Below are positions 51,352 to 64,000 of a DNA stretch of 64,000 bases, in pieces. The notes beneath the pieces are model-generated. The model was not told the DNA's origin. It saw only the letters and a program-made list of their open reading frames with translations, and did no database searches. Made by a program: the position numbers and the translations under genes. The stretch is from Owenia fusiformis (taxonomy: Eukaryota; Annelida; Polychaeta; Sabellida; Oweniidae), in the NCBI GenBank assembly GCA_903813345.2, contig CAIIXF020000012.1:24566184-24630183 (forward strand), read 5' to 3'. Each line of letters opens with the position of its first letter. The first letter of the stretch is position 1.

Positions 51352-54300
51352 ATTGACATTTCGTCAAGAGCGCAAATTGCATAAGCGATTTAAGACGAAT
51401 TAGATATAAAATATATCAAGAACGGGAACATCATTCATTAAATCCATTCAAGAGCATCCTCCAAAATATATACTTAAACGTCTCACAAAATTGCAAAGGA
51501 CTGGCATGTACCAGTGTGACGTACGACTGGTCGGAAAATTGACATTTCGTCAAGAGCGCAAATTGCATAAGCGATTTAAGACGAATTAGATATAAAATAT
51601 ATTACGAACGGGAACATCATTCATTAAATCCATTCAAGAGCATACTCCAAAATATATACTTAAACGTCTCACAAAATTGCAAAGGACTTGCATGTACCAG
51701 TGTGACGTACGACTGGTCGGAAAATTGACATTTCGTCAAGAGCACAAATTGCATAAGCGATTTAAGACGAATTAGATATAAAATATATCACGAACGGGAA
51801 CATCATTCATTAAATCCATTCAAGAGCATACTCCAAAATATATACTTAAACGTCTCACAAAATTGCAAAGGACTGGCATGTACCAGTGTGACGTACGACT
51901 GGTCGGAAAATTGACATTTCGTCAATAGCGCAAATTGCATAAGCGATTTGAGACGAATTCGATATTATATATCCCCCTAACGGAGAAGTAAATCGATACA
52001 TCCCTCCTTTGGCAAACGTAAAAATATATACATAAACGTCTCACAATATATCAAACTAGTCGCTGCTACCAGTGCGATGTACAGCTGGTCCGAAAATTGA
52101 CATTCCGTACATAGCCCAAAGCATATCAGACTTGTATGACAAACTAGATACTCAATATCTCATGAATAGTATTACCAATCGACAATTCCTGGGTAGGGCA
52201 AATGTCAAAATGTATCCTGAAACATCTCACTAAATGACAAATATCATGCTGTCACCAGCGTTATGTACGACTGGTCCGGAAATTGACATTTCCTCCAGAG
52301 CACAAACTGCATCATATATTTAAGACGAATTCGATATAAAATATATCACGAACGGGAACATCATTCATTAAATCCATTCAAGAGCATACTCCAAAATGTA
52401 TACTTAAACGTCTCACAATATTGCAAAGGACTGGCATGTACCAGTGTGACGTACGACTTGTCGGAAAATTGACATTTCGTCAAGAGCGCAAATTGCATAA
52501 GCGATTTAAGACGAATTAGATATAAAATATATCACGAACGGGAACATCATTCATTAAATCCATTTAAGAGCATACTCCAAAATATATACTTAAACGTCTC
52601 ATAAAATTGCAAAGGACTGGCATGTACCAGTGTGACGTACGACTGGTCGGAAAATTGACATTTCGTCAAGAGCGCAAATTGCATAAGCGATTTGAGACGA
52701 AATGGATATTATATATCCCCCTAACAGAGAAGTCAATCGATACACCCCTCCTTTGGCAAACGTAAAAATATATACATAAACGTCTCACAATATATCAAAC
52801 TAGTCACTGCTACCAGTGCGATGTACAGCTGGTCCGAAAATTGACATTCCGTACATAGCCCAAAGTAAATCAGACTTGTATGACAAATTAGATACTCAAT
52901 ATCTCATGAATAGTATGACCAATCGACAAGTTCTCGGTAGGGCAAATGTCAAAATGTATCCTGAAACATCTCACTAAATAACAAATATCATGCTGTCACC
53001 AGCGTTACGTACGACTGGTCCGGAAATTGACATTTCCTCCAGACCACAAACTGCATCATAGATGTAAGACGAATTAGATATAAAATATATCACGAACGGG
53101 AACATCATTCATTAAATCCATTCAAGGGCATACTCCAAAATATATACTTAAACGTCTCACAAAATTGCAAAGGACTGGCATACACCAGTGTGACGTACGA
53201 CTGGTCGGAAAATTGACATTTCGTCCAGAGCGCAAATTGCATAAGCGATTTAAGACAAATTAGATATAAAATATATTACGAACGGGAACATCATTCATTA
53301 AATCCATTCAAGAGCATACTCCAAAATATATACTTAAAGGTCTCACAAAATTGCAAAGGACTGGCATGTACCAGTGTGACGAACGACTGGTCGGAAAATT
53401 AACATTTCGTCAAGAGCGCAAATTGCATAAGCGATTTAAGACGAATTGGATATTATATATCCCCCTAACAGAGAAGTCAATCGATACATCCCTCCTTTGG
53501 CAAACGTAAAAATATATACATAAACGTCTCACAATATATCAAACTAGTCGCTGCTACCAATGCGATGTACAGCTGGTCCGAAAATTGACATTCCGTACAT
53601 AGCCCAAAGTAAATCAGACTTGTATGATAAATTAGATACTCAATATCTCATGAATAGTAAAACCAATCGACAAGTCCTCGGTAGGGCAAATGTCAAAATG
53701 TATCCTGAAACATCTCACTAAATAACAAATATCATGGTGTCACCAGCGTTACGTACGACTGGTCCGGAAATTGACATTTCCTCCAGAGCACAAACTGCAT
53801 CATAGATTTAAGACGAATTAGATATAAAATGTATCACGAACGGGGACATCATTCATCAAATCCATTCAAGAGCATACTCCAAAATATATACTTAAACGTC
53901 TCACAAAATTCAAAGGACTGGCATGTACCAGTTTGACGTACGACTGGTCGCAAAATTGACATTTCGTCAAGAGCGCAAATTGCATAAGCGATTTAAGACG
54001 AATTAGATATAAAATATATCACGAACGGGAACATCATTCATTAAATCCATTCAAGAGCATACTCCAAAATGTATACTTAAACGTCTCACAAAATTGCAAA
54101 GGACTGGCATGTACCAGTGTGACGTACGACTGGTCGGAACATTGACATTTCGTCAAGAGCGCAAACTGCATAAACGATTTGAGACGAATTGGATATTATA
54201 TATCCCCCTAATAGAGAAGTCAATCGATACATCCCTCCTTTGGCAAACGTAAAAATATATACATAAACGTCTCACAATATATCAAACTAGTCGCTGCTAC

Positions 54301-55868
54301 CAGTGCGATGTACAGCTGGTCCGAAAATTGACATTCCGTACATAGCCCAAAGTAAATCAGACTTGTATGACAAATTAGATGCTCAATATCTCATGAATCG
54401 TATGACCAATCGACAAGTCCTCAGTAGGGCAAATGTCAAAATGTATCCTGGAACATCTCACTAAATAACAAATATCATGCTGTCACCAGCGTTACGTACG
54501 ACTGGTCCTGAAATTTACATTTCCTCCAGAGCACAAACTGCATCATAGATTTAAGACGAATTAGATATAAAATATATCACGAACGGGAACATCATTCATT
54601 TAATTCATTCAAGAGCATACTCCAAAATATATACTTAAACGTCTCACAAAATTGCAAAGGACTGGCACGTACCAGTGTGACGTACGACTGGTCGGAAAAT
54701 TGACATTTCGTCAAGAGCGCAAATTGCATAAGCGATTTTAGACGAATTAGATATAAAATATATCACGAACGGGAACATCATTCATTAAATCCATTCAAGA
54801 GCATACTCCAAAATATATACTTAAACGTCTCACAAAATTGCAAAGGACTGGCATGTACCAGTGTGACGTATGACTGGTCGGAAAATTGACATTTCGTCAA
54901 GAGCGCAAATTGCATCAGCGATTTGAGACGAATTGGATATTATATATCCCCCTAACAGAGAAGTCAATCGATACATCCCTCCTTTGGCAAACGTAAAAAT
55001 ATATACATAAACGTCTCACAATATATCAAACTAGTCGCTGCTACCAGTGCGATGTACAACTGGTCCGAAAATTGACATTCCGTACATAGCCAAAAGTAAA
55101 TCAGACTTGTATGACAAATTAGCTACTCAATATCTCATGAATAGTATGACCAATCGACAAGTCCTCGGTAGGGCAAATGTCAAAATGTATCCTGAAACAT
55201 CTCACTAAATAACAAATATCATGCTGTCACCAGCGTTACGTACGACTGGTCCGGAAATTGACATTTCCTCCAGAGCACAAACTGCATCATAGATTTAAGA
55301 CGAATTAGATATAAAATATATCACGAACGGGAACATCATTCATTAAATCCATTCAAGAGCATACTCCAAAATATTTACTTAAACGTCTCACAAAATTGCA
55401 AATGACTGGCATGTAACAGTGTGACGTACGACTGGTCGGAAAATTGACATTTCGTCAAGAGCGCAAATTGCATAAGCGATTTAAGACGAATTAGATATAA
55501 AATATATCACGAACGGGAACATCATTCATTAAATCCATTCAAGAGCATAGTCCAAAATATATACTTAAACGTCTCACAAAATTGCAAAGGACTGGCATGT
55601 ACCAGTGTGACGTACGACTGGTCGGAAAATTGACATTTCGTCAAGAGCGCAGATTGCATAAGCGATTTGAGACGAATTGGATATTATATATCCCCCTAAC
55701 AGAGAAGTCAATCGATACATCCCTCCTTTGGCAAACGTAAAAATATATACATAAACGTCTCACAATATATCAAACTAGTCGCTGCTACCAGTGCGATGTA
55801 CAGCTGGTCCGAAAATTGACATTCAGTACATAGCCCAAAGTAAATCAGACTTGTATGACAAATTAATC
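51352..55868 (+). repeat. 4517-bp tandem segmental duplication, copy 1
   Basis: Matches 55869-60385 at a constant 4517-bp offset, checked at several markers: GAGAAGTAAATCG (51983/56500), CATACACCAG (53179/57696), CCCCCTAATAGAG (54204/58721) and the odd AGTACATAGCC after GACATTC/GACATTA (55819/60336). It spans about 24.3 monomers, so the unit is not a whole number of monomers. Confidence 0.85.
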
Positions 55869-58800
55869 TTGACAAATTCGTCAAGAGCGCAAATTGCATA
55901 AGCGATTTAAGACGAATTAGATATAAAATATATCACGAACGGGAACATCATTCATTAAATCCATTCAAGAGCATCCTCCAAAATATATACTTAAATGTCT
56001 CACAAAATTGCAAAGGACTGGCATGTACCAGTGTGACGTACGACTGGTCGGAAAATTGACATTTCGTCAAGAGCGCAAATTGCATAAGCGATTTAAGACG
56101 ATTTAGATATAAAATATATTACGAACGGGAACATCATTCATTAAATCCATTCAAGAGCATACTCCAAAATATATACTTAAACGTCTCACAAAATTGCAAA
56201 GGACTTGCATGTACCAGTGTGACGTACGACTGGTCGGAAAATTGACATTTCGTCAAGAGCACAAATTGCATAAGTGATTTAAGACGAATTAGATATAAAA
56301 TATATCACGAACGGGAACATCATTCATTAAATCCATTCAAGAGCATACTCCAAAATATATACTTAAACGTCTCACAAAATTGCAAAGGACTTGCATGTAC
56401 CAGTGTGACGTACGACTGGTCAGAAAATTGACATTTCGTCAAGAGCGCAAATTGCATAAGCGATTTGAGACGAATTGGATATTATATATCCCCCTAACAG
56501 AGAAGTAAATCGATACATCCCTCCTTTGGCAAACGTAAAAATATATACATAAACGTCTCACAATATATCAAACTAGTCGCTGCTACCAGTGCGATGTACA
56601 GCTGGTCCGAAAATTGACATTCCGTACATAGCCCAAAGTAAATCAGACTTGTATGACAAACTAGATACTCAATATCTCATGAATAGTATTACCAATCGAC
56701 AATTCCTGGGTAGGGCAAATGTCAAAATGTATCCTGAAACATCTCACTAAATGACAAATATCATGCTGTCACCAGCGTTACGTACGACTGGTCCGGAAAT
56801 TGACATTTCCTCCAGAGCACAAACTGCATCATATATTTAAGACGAATTCGATATAAAATATATCACGAACGGGAACATCATTCATTAAATCCATTCAAGA
56901 GCATACTCCAAAATGTATACTTAAACGTCTCACAAGATTGCAAAGGACTGGCATGTACCAGTGTGACGTACGACTGGTCGGAAAATTGACATTTCGTCAA
57001 GAGCGCAAATTGCATAAGCGATTTAAGACGAATTAGATATAAAATATATCACGAACGGGAACATCATTCATTAAATCCATTCAAGAGCATACTCCAAAAT
57101 ATATACTTAAACGTCTCATAAATTGCAAAGGACTGGCATGTACCAGTGTGACGTACGACTGGTCGGAAAATTGACATTTCGTCAAGAGCGCAAATTGCAT
57201 AAGCGATTTGAGACGAAATGGATATTATATATCCCCCTAACAGAGAAGTCAATCGATACACCCCTCCTTTGGCAAACGTAAAAATATATACATAAACGTC
57301 TCACAATATATCAAACTAGTCACTGCTACCAGTGCGATGTACAGCTGGTCCGAAAATTGACATTCCGTACATAGCCCAAAGTAAATCAGACTTGTATGAC
57401 AAATTAGATACTCAATATCTCATGAATAGTATGACCAATCGACAAGTTCTCGGTAGGGCAAATGTCAAAATGTATCCTGAAACATCTCACTAAATAACAA
57501 ATATCATGCTGTCACCAGCGTTACGTACGACTGGTCCGAAAATTGACATTTCCTCCAGACCACAAACTGCATCATAGATGTAAGACGAATTAGATATAAA
57601 ATATATCACGAACGGGAACATCATTCATTAAATCCATTCAAGAGCATACTCCAAAATATATACTTAAACGTCTCACAAAATTGCAAAGGACTGGCATACA
57701 CCAGTGTGACGTACGACTGGTCGGAAAATTGACATTTCGTCCAGAGCGCAAATTGCATAAGCGATTTAAGACAAATTAGATATAAAATATATTACGAACG
57801 GGAACATCATTCATTAAATCCATTCAAGAGCATACTCCAAAATATATACTTAAAGGTCTCACAAAATTGCAAAGGACTGGCATGTACCAGTGTGACGAAC
57901 GACTGGTCGGAAAATTAACATTTCGTCAAGAGCGCAAATTGCATGAGCGATTTGAGACGAATTGGATATTATATATCCCCCTAACAGAGAAGTCAATCGA
58001 TACATCCCTCCTTTGGCAAACGTAAAAATATATACATAAACGTCTCACAATATATCAAACTAGTCGGTGCTACCAGTGCAATGTACAGCTGGTCCGAAAA
58101 TTGACATTCCGTACATAGCCCAAAGTAAATCAGACTTGTATGATAAATTAGATACTCAATATCTCATGAATAGTATAACCAATCGACAAGTCCTCGGTAG
58201 GGCAAATGTCAAAATGTATCCTGAAACATCTCACTAAATAACAAATATCATGGTGTCACCAGCGTTACGTACGACTGGTCCGGAAATTGACATTTCCTCC
58301 AGAGCACAAACTGCATCATAGATTTAAGACGAATTAGATATAAAATGTATCACGAACGGGGACATCATTCATCAAATCCATTCAAGAGCATACTCCAAAA
58401 TATATACTTAAACGTCTCACAAAATTGCAAAGGACTGGCATGTACCAGTGTGACGTACGACTGGTCGCAAAATTGACATTTCGTCAAGAGCGCAAATTGC
58501 ATAAGCGATTTAAGACGAATTAGATATAAAATATATCACGAACGGGAACATCATTCATTAAATCCATTCAAGAGCATACTCCAAAATGTATACTTAATCG
58601 TCTCACAAAATTGCAAAGGACTGGCATGTACCAGTGAGACGTACGACTGGTCGGAACATTGATATTTCGTCAAGAGCGCAAACTGCATAAACGATTTGAG
58701 ACGAATTGGATATTATATATCCCCCTAATAGAGAAGTCAATCGATACATCCCTCCTTTGGCAAACGTAAAAATATATACATAAACGTCTCACAATATATC

Positions 58801-60385
58801 AAACTAGTCGCTGCTACCAGTGCGATGTACAGCTGGTCTGAAAATTGACATTCCGTACATAGCCCAAAGTAAATCAGACTTGTATGACGAATTAGATGCT
58901 CAATATCTCATGAATCGTATGACCAATCGACAAGTCCTCGGTAGGGCAAATGTCAAAATGTATCCTGGAACATCTCACTAAATAACAAATATCATGCTGT
59001 CACCAGCGTTACGTACGACTGGTCCTGAAATTTACATTTCCTCCAGAGCACAAACTGCATCATAGATTTAATACGAATTAGATATAAAATATATCACGAA
59101 CGGGAACATCATTCATTTAATTCATTCAAGAGCATACTCCAAAATATATACTTAAACGTCTCACAAAATTGCAAAGGACTGGCACGTACCAGTGTGACGT
59201 ACGACTGGTCGGAAAATTGACATTTCGTCAAGAGCGCAAATTGCATAAGCGATTTTAGACGAATTAGATATAAAATATATCACGAACGGGAACATCATTC
59301 ATTAAATCCATTCAAGAGCATACTCCAAAATATATACTTAAACGTCTCACAAAATTGCAAAGGACTGGCAAGTACCAGTGTGACGTACGACTGGTCGGAA
59401 AATTGACATTTCGTCAAGAGCGCAAATTGCATAAGCGATTTGAGACGAATTGGATATTATATATCCCCCTAACAGAGAAGTCAATCGATACATCCCTCCT
59501 TTGGCAAACGTAAAAATATATACATAAACGTCTCACAATATATCAAACTAGTCGCTGCTACCAGTGCGATGTACAGCTGGTCCGAAAATTGACATTCCGT
59601 ACATAGCCAAAAGTAAATCAGACTTGTATGACAAATTAGCTACTCAATATCTCATGAATAGTATGACCAATCGACAAGTCCTCGGTAGGGCAAATGTCAA
59701 AATGTATCCTGAAACATCTCACTAAATAACAAATATCATGCTGTCACCAGCGTTACGTACGACTGGTCCGGAAATTGACATTTCCTCCAGAGCACAAACT
59801 GCATCATAGATTTAAGACGAATTAGATATAAAATATATCACGAACGGGAACATCATTCATTAAATCCATTCAAGAGCATACTCCAAAATATTTACTTAAC
59901 CGTCTCACAAAATTGCAAATGACTGGCATGTACCAGTGTGACGTACGACTGGTCGGAAAATTGACATTTCGTCAAGAGCGCAAATTGCATAAGCGATTTA
60001 AGACGAATTAGATATAAAATATATCACGAACGGGAACATCATTCATTAAATCCATTCAAGAGCATAGTCCAAAATATATACTTAAACGTCTCACAAAATT
60101 GCAAAGGACTGGCATGTACCAGTGTGACGTACGACTGGTCGGAAAATTGACATTTCGTCAAGAGCGCAGATTGCATAAGCGATTTGAGACGAATTGGATA
60201 TTATATATCCCCCTAACAGAGAAGTCAATCGATACATCCCTCCTTTGGCAAACGTAAAAATATATACATAAACGTCTCACAATATATCAAACTAGTCGCT
60301 GCTACCAGTGCGATGTACAGCTGGTCCGAAAATTGACATTAAGTACATAGCCCAAAGTAAATCAGACTTGTATGACAAATTAGAT
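55869..60385 (+). repeat. 4517-bp tandem segmental duplication, copy 2
   Basis: Begins at an out-of-register junction (GACAAATTAATCTTGACAAATTCGTC around 55858-55883 in pieces: CAAATTAATCTTG then ACAAATTCGTC) joining the middle of a B/C boundary to the conserved box of an A monomer. It continues past 60385 into normal C sequence. Only scattered substitutions and one compensating indel pair (near 53920 and 57118) separate it from copy 1. Confidence 0.85.
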
Positions 60386-63300
60386 ACTCAATATCTCATG
60401 AATAGTATGACCAATCGACAAGTCCTCGGTAGGGCAAATGTCAAAATGTATCCTGAAACATCTCACTAAATAACAAATATCATGCTGTCACCAGCGTTAC
60501 GTACGACTGGTCCGGAAATTGACATTTCCTCCAGAGCACAAAATGCATCATAGATTTAAGACGAATTAGATATAAAATATATCACGAACGGGAACATCAT
60601 TCATTAAATCCATTCAAGAGCATACTCCAAAACATATACTTAAACGACTCACAAAAATTGCAAAGGACTGGCATGTACCAGTGTGACGTACGACTGGTCG
60701 GAAAATTGACATTTCGTCAAAAGCACAAATTGCATAAGCGATTTAAGACGAATTAGATATAAAATATATCACGAACGGGAACATCATTCATTGAATCCAT
60801 TCAAGAGCATACTCCAAAATATATACTTAAACATCTCACAAAATTGCAAAGGACTGGCATTTACCAGTGTGACGTACGACTGGTCGGAAAATTGACATTT
60901 CGTCAAGAGCGCAAATTGCATAAGCGATTTGAGACGAATTGGATATTATATATCTCCCTAACAGAGAAGTCAATCGATACATCCCTCCTTTGGCAAACGT
61001 AAAAATATATACATAAACGTCTCACAATATATCAAACTAGTCGCTGCTACCAGTGCGATGTACAGCTGGTCCGAAAATTGACATTCCGTACATAGCCCAA
61101 GAAAGGAAATCAGACTTGTATGACAAATTAGATACTCAATATCTCTTGAATAGTATTACCAATCGACAATTCCTGGGTAGGGCAAATGTCAAAATGTATC
61201 CTGAAACATCTCACTAAATAACAAATATCATGCTGTCACCAGCGTTACGTACGACTGGTCCGGAAATTGACATTTCATCCAAAGCACAAACTGCATCATA
61301 TATTTAAGACGAATTAGATATAAAATATATCACGAACGGGAACATCAATCATTAAATCCATTCAAGAGCATACTCCAAAATATATACTTAAACGTCTCAC
61401 AAAATTGCAAAGGACTGGCATGTACCAGTGTGACGTACGACTGGTCGGAAAATTGACATTTCGTCAAGAGCGCAAATTGCATAAGCGAGTTAAGACGAAT
61501 TAGATATATAAATATATCACGAACAGGAACATCATTCAATCATTCAATTCAAATTGCAAAGGACTGGCATGTACCAGTGTGACGTACGACTGTTCGGAAA
61601 ATTGACATTTCGTGAAGAGCGAAAATTGCATAAGCGATTTGAGACGAATTGGATATTATATATCCCCCTAAAAGAGAAGTCAATCGATACATCCCTCCTT
61701 TGGCAAACGTAAAAATATATACATAAACGTCTCACAATATATCAAACTAGTCGCTGCTACCAGTGCAATGTACAGCTGGTCCGAAAATTGACATTCCGTA
61801 CATAGCCCAAAGTAAATCAGACTTGTATGACAAATTAGATACTCAATATCTCATGAATAGTATGACCAATCGACAAGTCCTCAAGCGCAAAATATATACT
61901 TAAACGTCTCACAAAATTGCAAAGGACTGGCATGTACCAGTGTGACGTACGACTGGTCGGAAAATTGACATTTCGTCAAGAGCGCAAATTGCATAAGCGA
62001 TTTAAGACGAATTAGATATAAAATATATCACGAACGGGAACATCATTCATTAAATCCATTCAAGAGCATCCTCCAAAATATATACTTAAACGTCTCACAA
62101 AATTGCAAAGGACTGGCATGTACCAGTGTGACGTACGACTAGTCGGAAAATTGACATTTCGTCAAGAGCGCAAATTGCATAAGCGATTTAAGACGAATTA
62201 GATATAAAATATATTACGAACGGGAACATCATTCATTAAATCCATTCAAGAGCATACTCCAAAATATATACTTAAACGTTTCACAAAATTGCAAAGGACT
62301 TGCATGTATCAGTGTGACGTACGACTGGTCGGAAAATTGACATTTCGTCAAGAGCGCAAATTGCCTAAGCGATTTGTGACGAATTGGATATTATATATCC
62401 CCCTAACAGAGAATTCAATCGATACATCCCTCCTTTGGCAAACGTGAAAATATATACATAAATGTCTCACAATATATCAAACTAGTCGCTGCTACCAGTG
62501 CGATGTACAGCTGGTCCGAAAATTGACATTCCGTACATAGCCCAAAGTAAATCAGACTTGTATGACAAATTAGATACTCAATATCTCATGAATACTATGA
62601 CCAATCGACAAGTCCTCGGTAGGGCAAATGTCAAAATGTATCCTGAAACATCTCACTAAATAACAAATATCATGCTGTCACCAGCGTTACGTACGACTGG
62701 TCCGGAAATTGACATTTCCTCCAGAGCACAAACTGCATCATAGATTTAAGACGAATTAGATATAAAATATATCACGAACGGGAACATCATTCATTAAATC
62801 CATTCAAGAGAATACTCCAAAATATATACTCAAACGTCTCACAAAATTGCAAAGGACTGGCATGTACCAGTGTGACGTACGACTGGTCGGAAAATTGACA
62901 TTTCGTCAAGAGCACAAATTGCATAAGCGATTTAAGACGAATTAGATATAATATATATCACGAACGGGAACATCATTCATTAAATCCATTCAAGAGCATA
63001 CTCCAAAATATATACTTAAACGTCTCACAAAATTGCAAAGGACTGGCATGTACCAGTGTGACGTACGACTGGTCGGAAAATTGACATTTCGTCAAGAGCG
63101 CAAATTGCATAAGCGATTTGAGACGAATTGGATATTATATATCCCCCTAACAGAGAAGTCAATCGATACATCCCTCCTTTGGCAAACGTAAAAATATATT
63201 CATAAACGTCTCACAATATATCAAACTAGTCACTGCTAACAGTGCGATGTACAGCTGGTCCGAAAATTGACATTCCGTACATAGCCCAAAGTAAATCAGA

Positions 63301-64000
63301 CTTGTATGACAAATTAGATACTCAATATCTCATAATTAGTATGACCTATCGACAAGTCCTCGGTAGGGCAAATGTCAAAATGTATCCTGAAACATCTCAC
63401 TAAATAACAAATATCATTCTGTCACCAGCGTTACGTACGACTGGTCCGGAAATTGACATTTCCTCCAGAGCACAAACTGCATCATAGATTGAAGACGAAT
63501 TAGATATTAAATATATCACGAACGGGAACATCATTCATTAAATCCATTCAAGAGCATACTCCAAAATATATACTTAAACGTCTCACAAAATTGCAAAGGA
63601 CTGGCATGTACCAGTGTGACGTACAACTGGTCGGAAAATTGACATTTCGTCAAGAGCGCAAATTGCATAAGCGATTTAAGACGAATTAGATATAAAATAT
63701 ATCACGAACGGGAACATCATTCATTAAATCCATTCAAGAGCATACTCCAAAATATATACTTAAACGTCTCACAAAATTGCAAAGGACTGGCATGTACCAG
63801 TATGACGTACGACTGGTCGGAAAATTGACATTTCGTCAAGAGCGCAAATTGCATAAGCGATTTGAGACGAATTGGATATTATATATCCCCTTAACAGAGA
63901 AGTCAATCGATACATCCCTCCTTTGGCAAACGTAAAAATATATACATAAACGTCTCACAATATATCAAACTAGTCGCTGCTACCAGTGCGATGTACAGCT

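Larger units (their letters stand above)
44003..64000 (+). repeat. 186-bp satellite array, block 4 (right array)
   Basis: About 107 monomers of the same A, B and C types and orientation as the left array, running off the right edge. The first 1.9 kb holds several deletion junctions (near 44118, 45100, 45368, 45820), and others occur near 55868, 61540 and 61883. Elsewhere the B-C-(A)n order is regular. Right-array variants such as GGGACATCATTCATCAAATC and TAGATGCTCAATATCTCATG are rare or absent on the left, so the two arrays have partly separate amplification histories. Confidence 0.95.

Overview
The window is invertebrate (metazoan) nuclear DNA dominated by one satellite family. About 53 kb of the 64 kb is a tandem array of 186-bp monomers. 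There are no operons, ribosome-binding sites or other prokaryotic signals; the only convincing protein-coding sequences belong to retrotransposons. The types of mobile element (a non-LTR element with a 2A-like motif, a Ty3/gypsy-type gag, a TA-flanked palindrome-rich DNA element) would suit a marine invertebrate such as a mollusc. That is inference; the species cannot be read from the sequence.

Layout. 1-1218 (minus): N-terminal part of a non-LTR retrotransposon polyprotein with hydrophobic segments, a 2A-like motif and an APE-type endonuclease, running off the left edge; its leader ends at about 1403. 1404-2093 and 2643-5389: satellite, split by a 549-bp non-autonomous insertion that contains a 159-bp hairpin. 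5390-10907: a complete LTR retrotransposon on the minus strand with two 505-bp LTRs that look identical, a TATA target duplication, a tRNA-Leu-like primer site, an intact 541-residue gag and no recognisable pol. 10908-37490: satellite. 37491-43979: old, diverged copies of the same satellite in the opposite orientation, interrupted at 41838-43611 by a TA-flanked element packed with a palindromic motif. 43980-44002: 23 Ns. 44003-64000: satellite in the original orientation, including a 4517-bp tandem segmental duplication at about 51352-60385.

Satellite organisation. Three monomer types, A, B and C, all 186 bp and in register, form a higher-order repeat in which a B-C pair is followed by a variable number of A units. 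B-to-B distances are mostly multiples of 186 bp. A recurring 882-bp variant carries a C monomer shortened to 138 bp. All types, including the diverged inverted copies, share two blocks (monomer positions about 70-93 and 117-153), while the rest differs strongly. The second block is a candidate protein-binding site. Scale and higher-order structure suggest a centromeric or other heterochromatic array, but this is not shown.

There is no host gene and no pathway here. The functional content is retrotransposon machinery (gag; endonuclease; LTR promoter, polyadenylation signal and priming sites) set in satellite DNA. Most short ORFs are translations of satellite or palindromic repeats and are not listed as genes.
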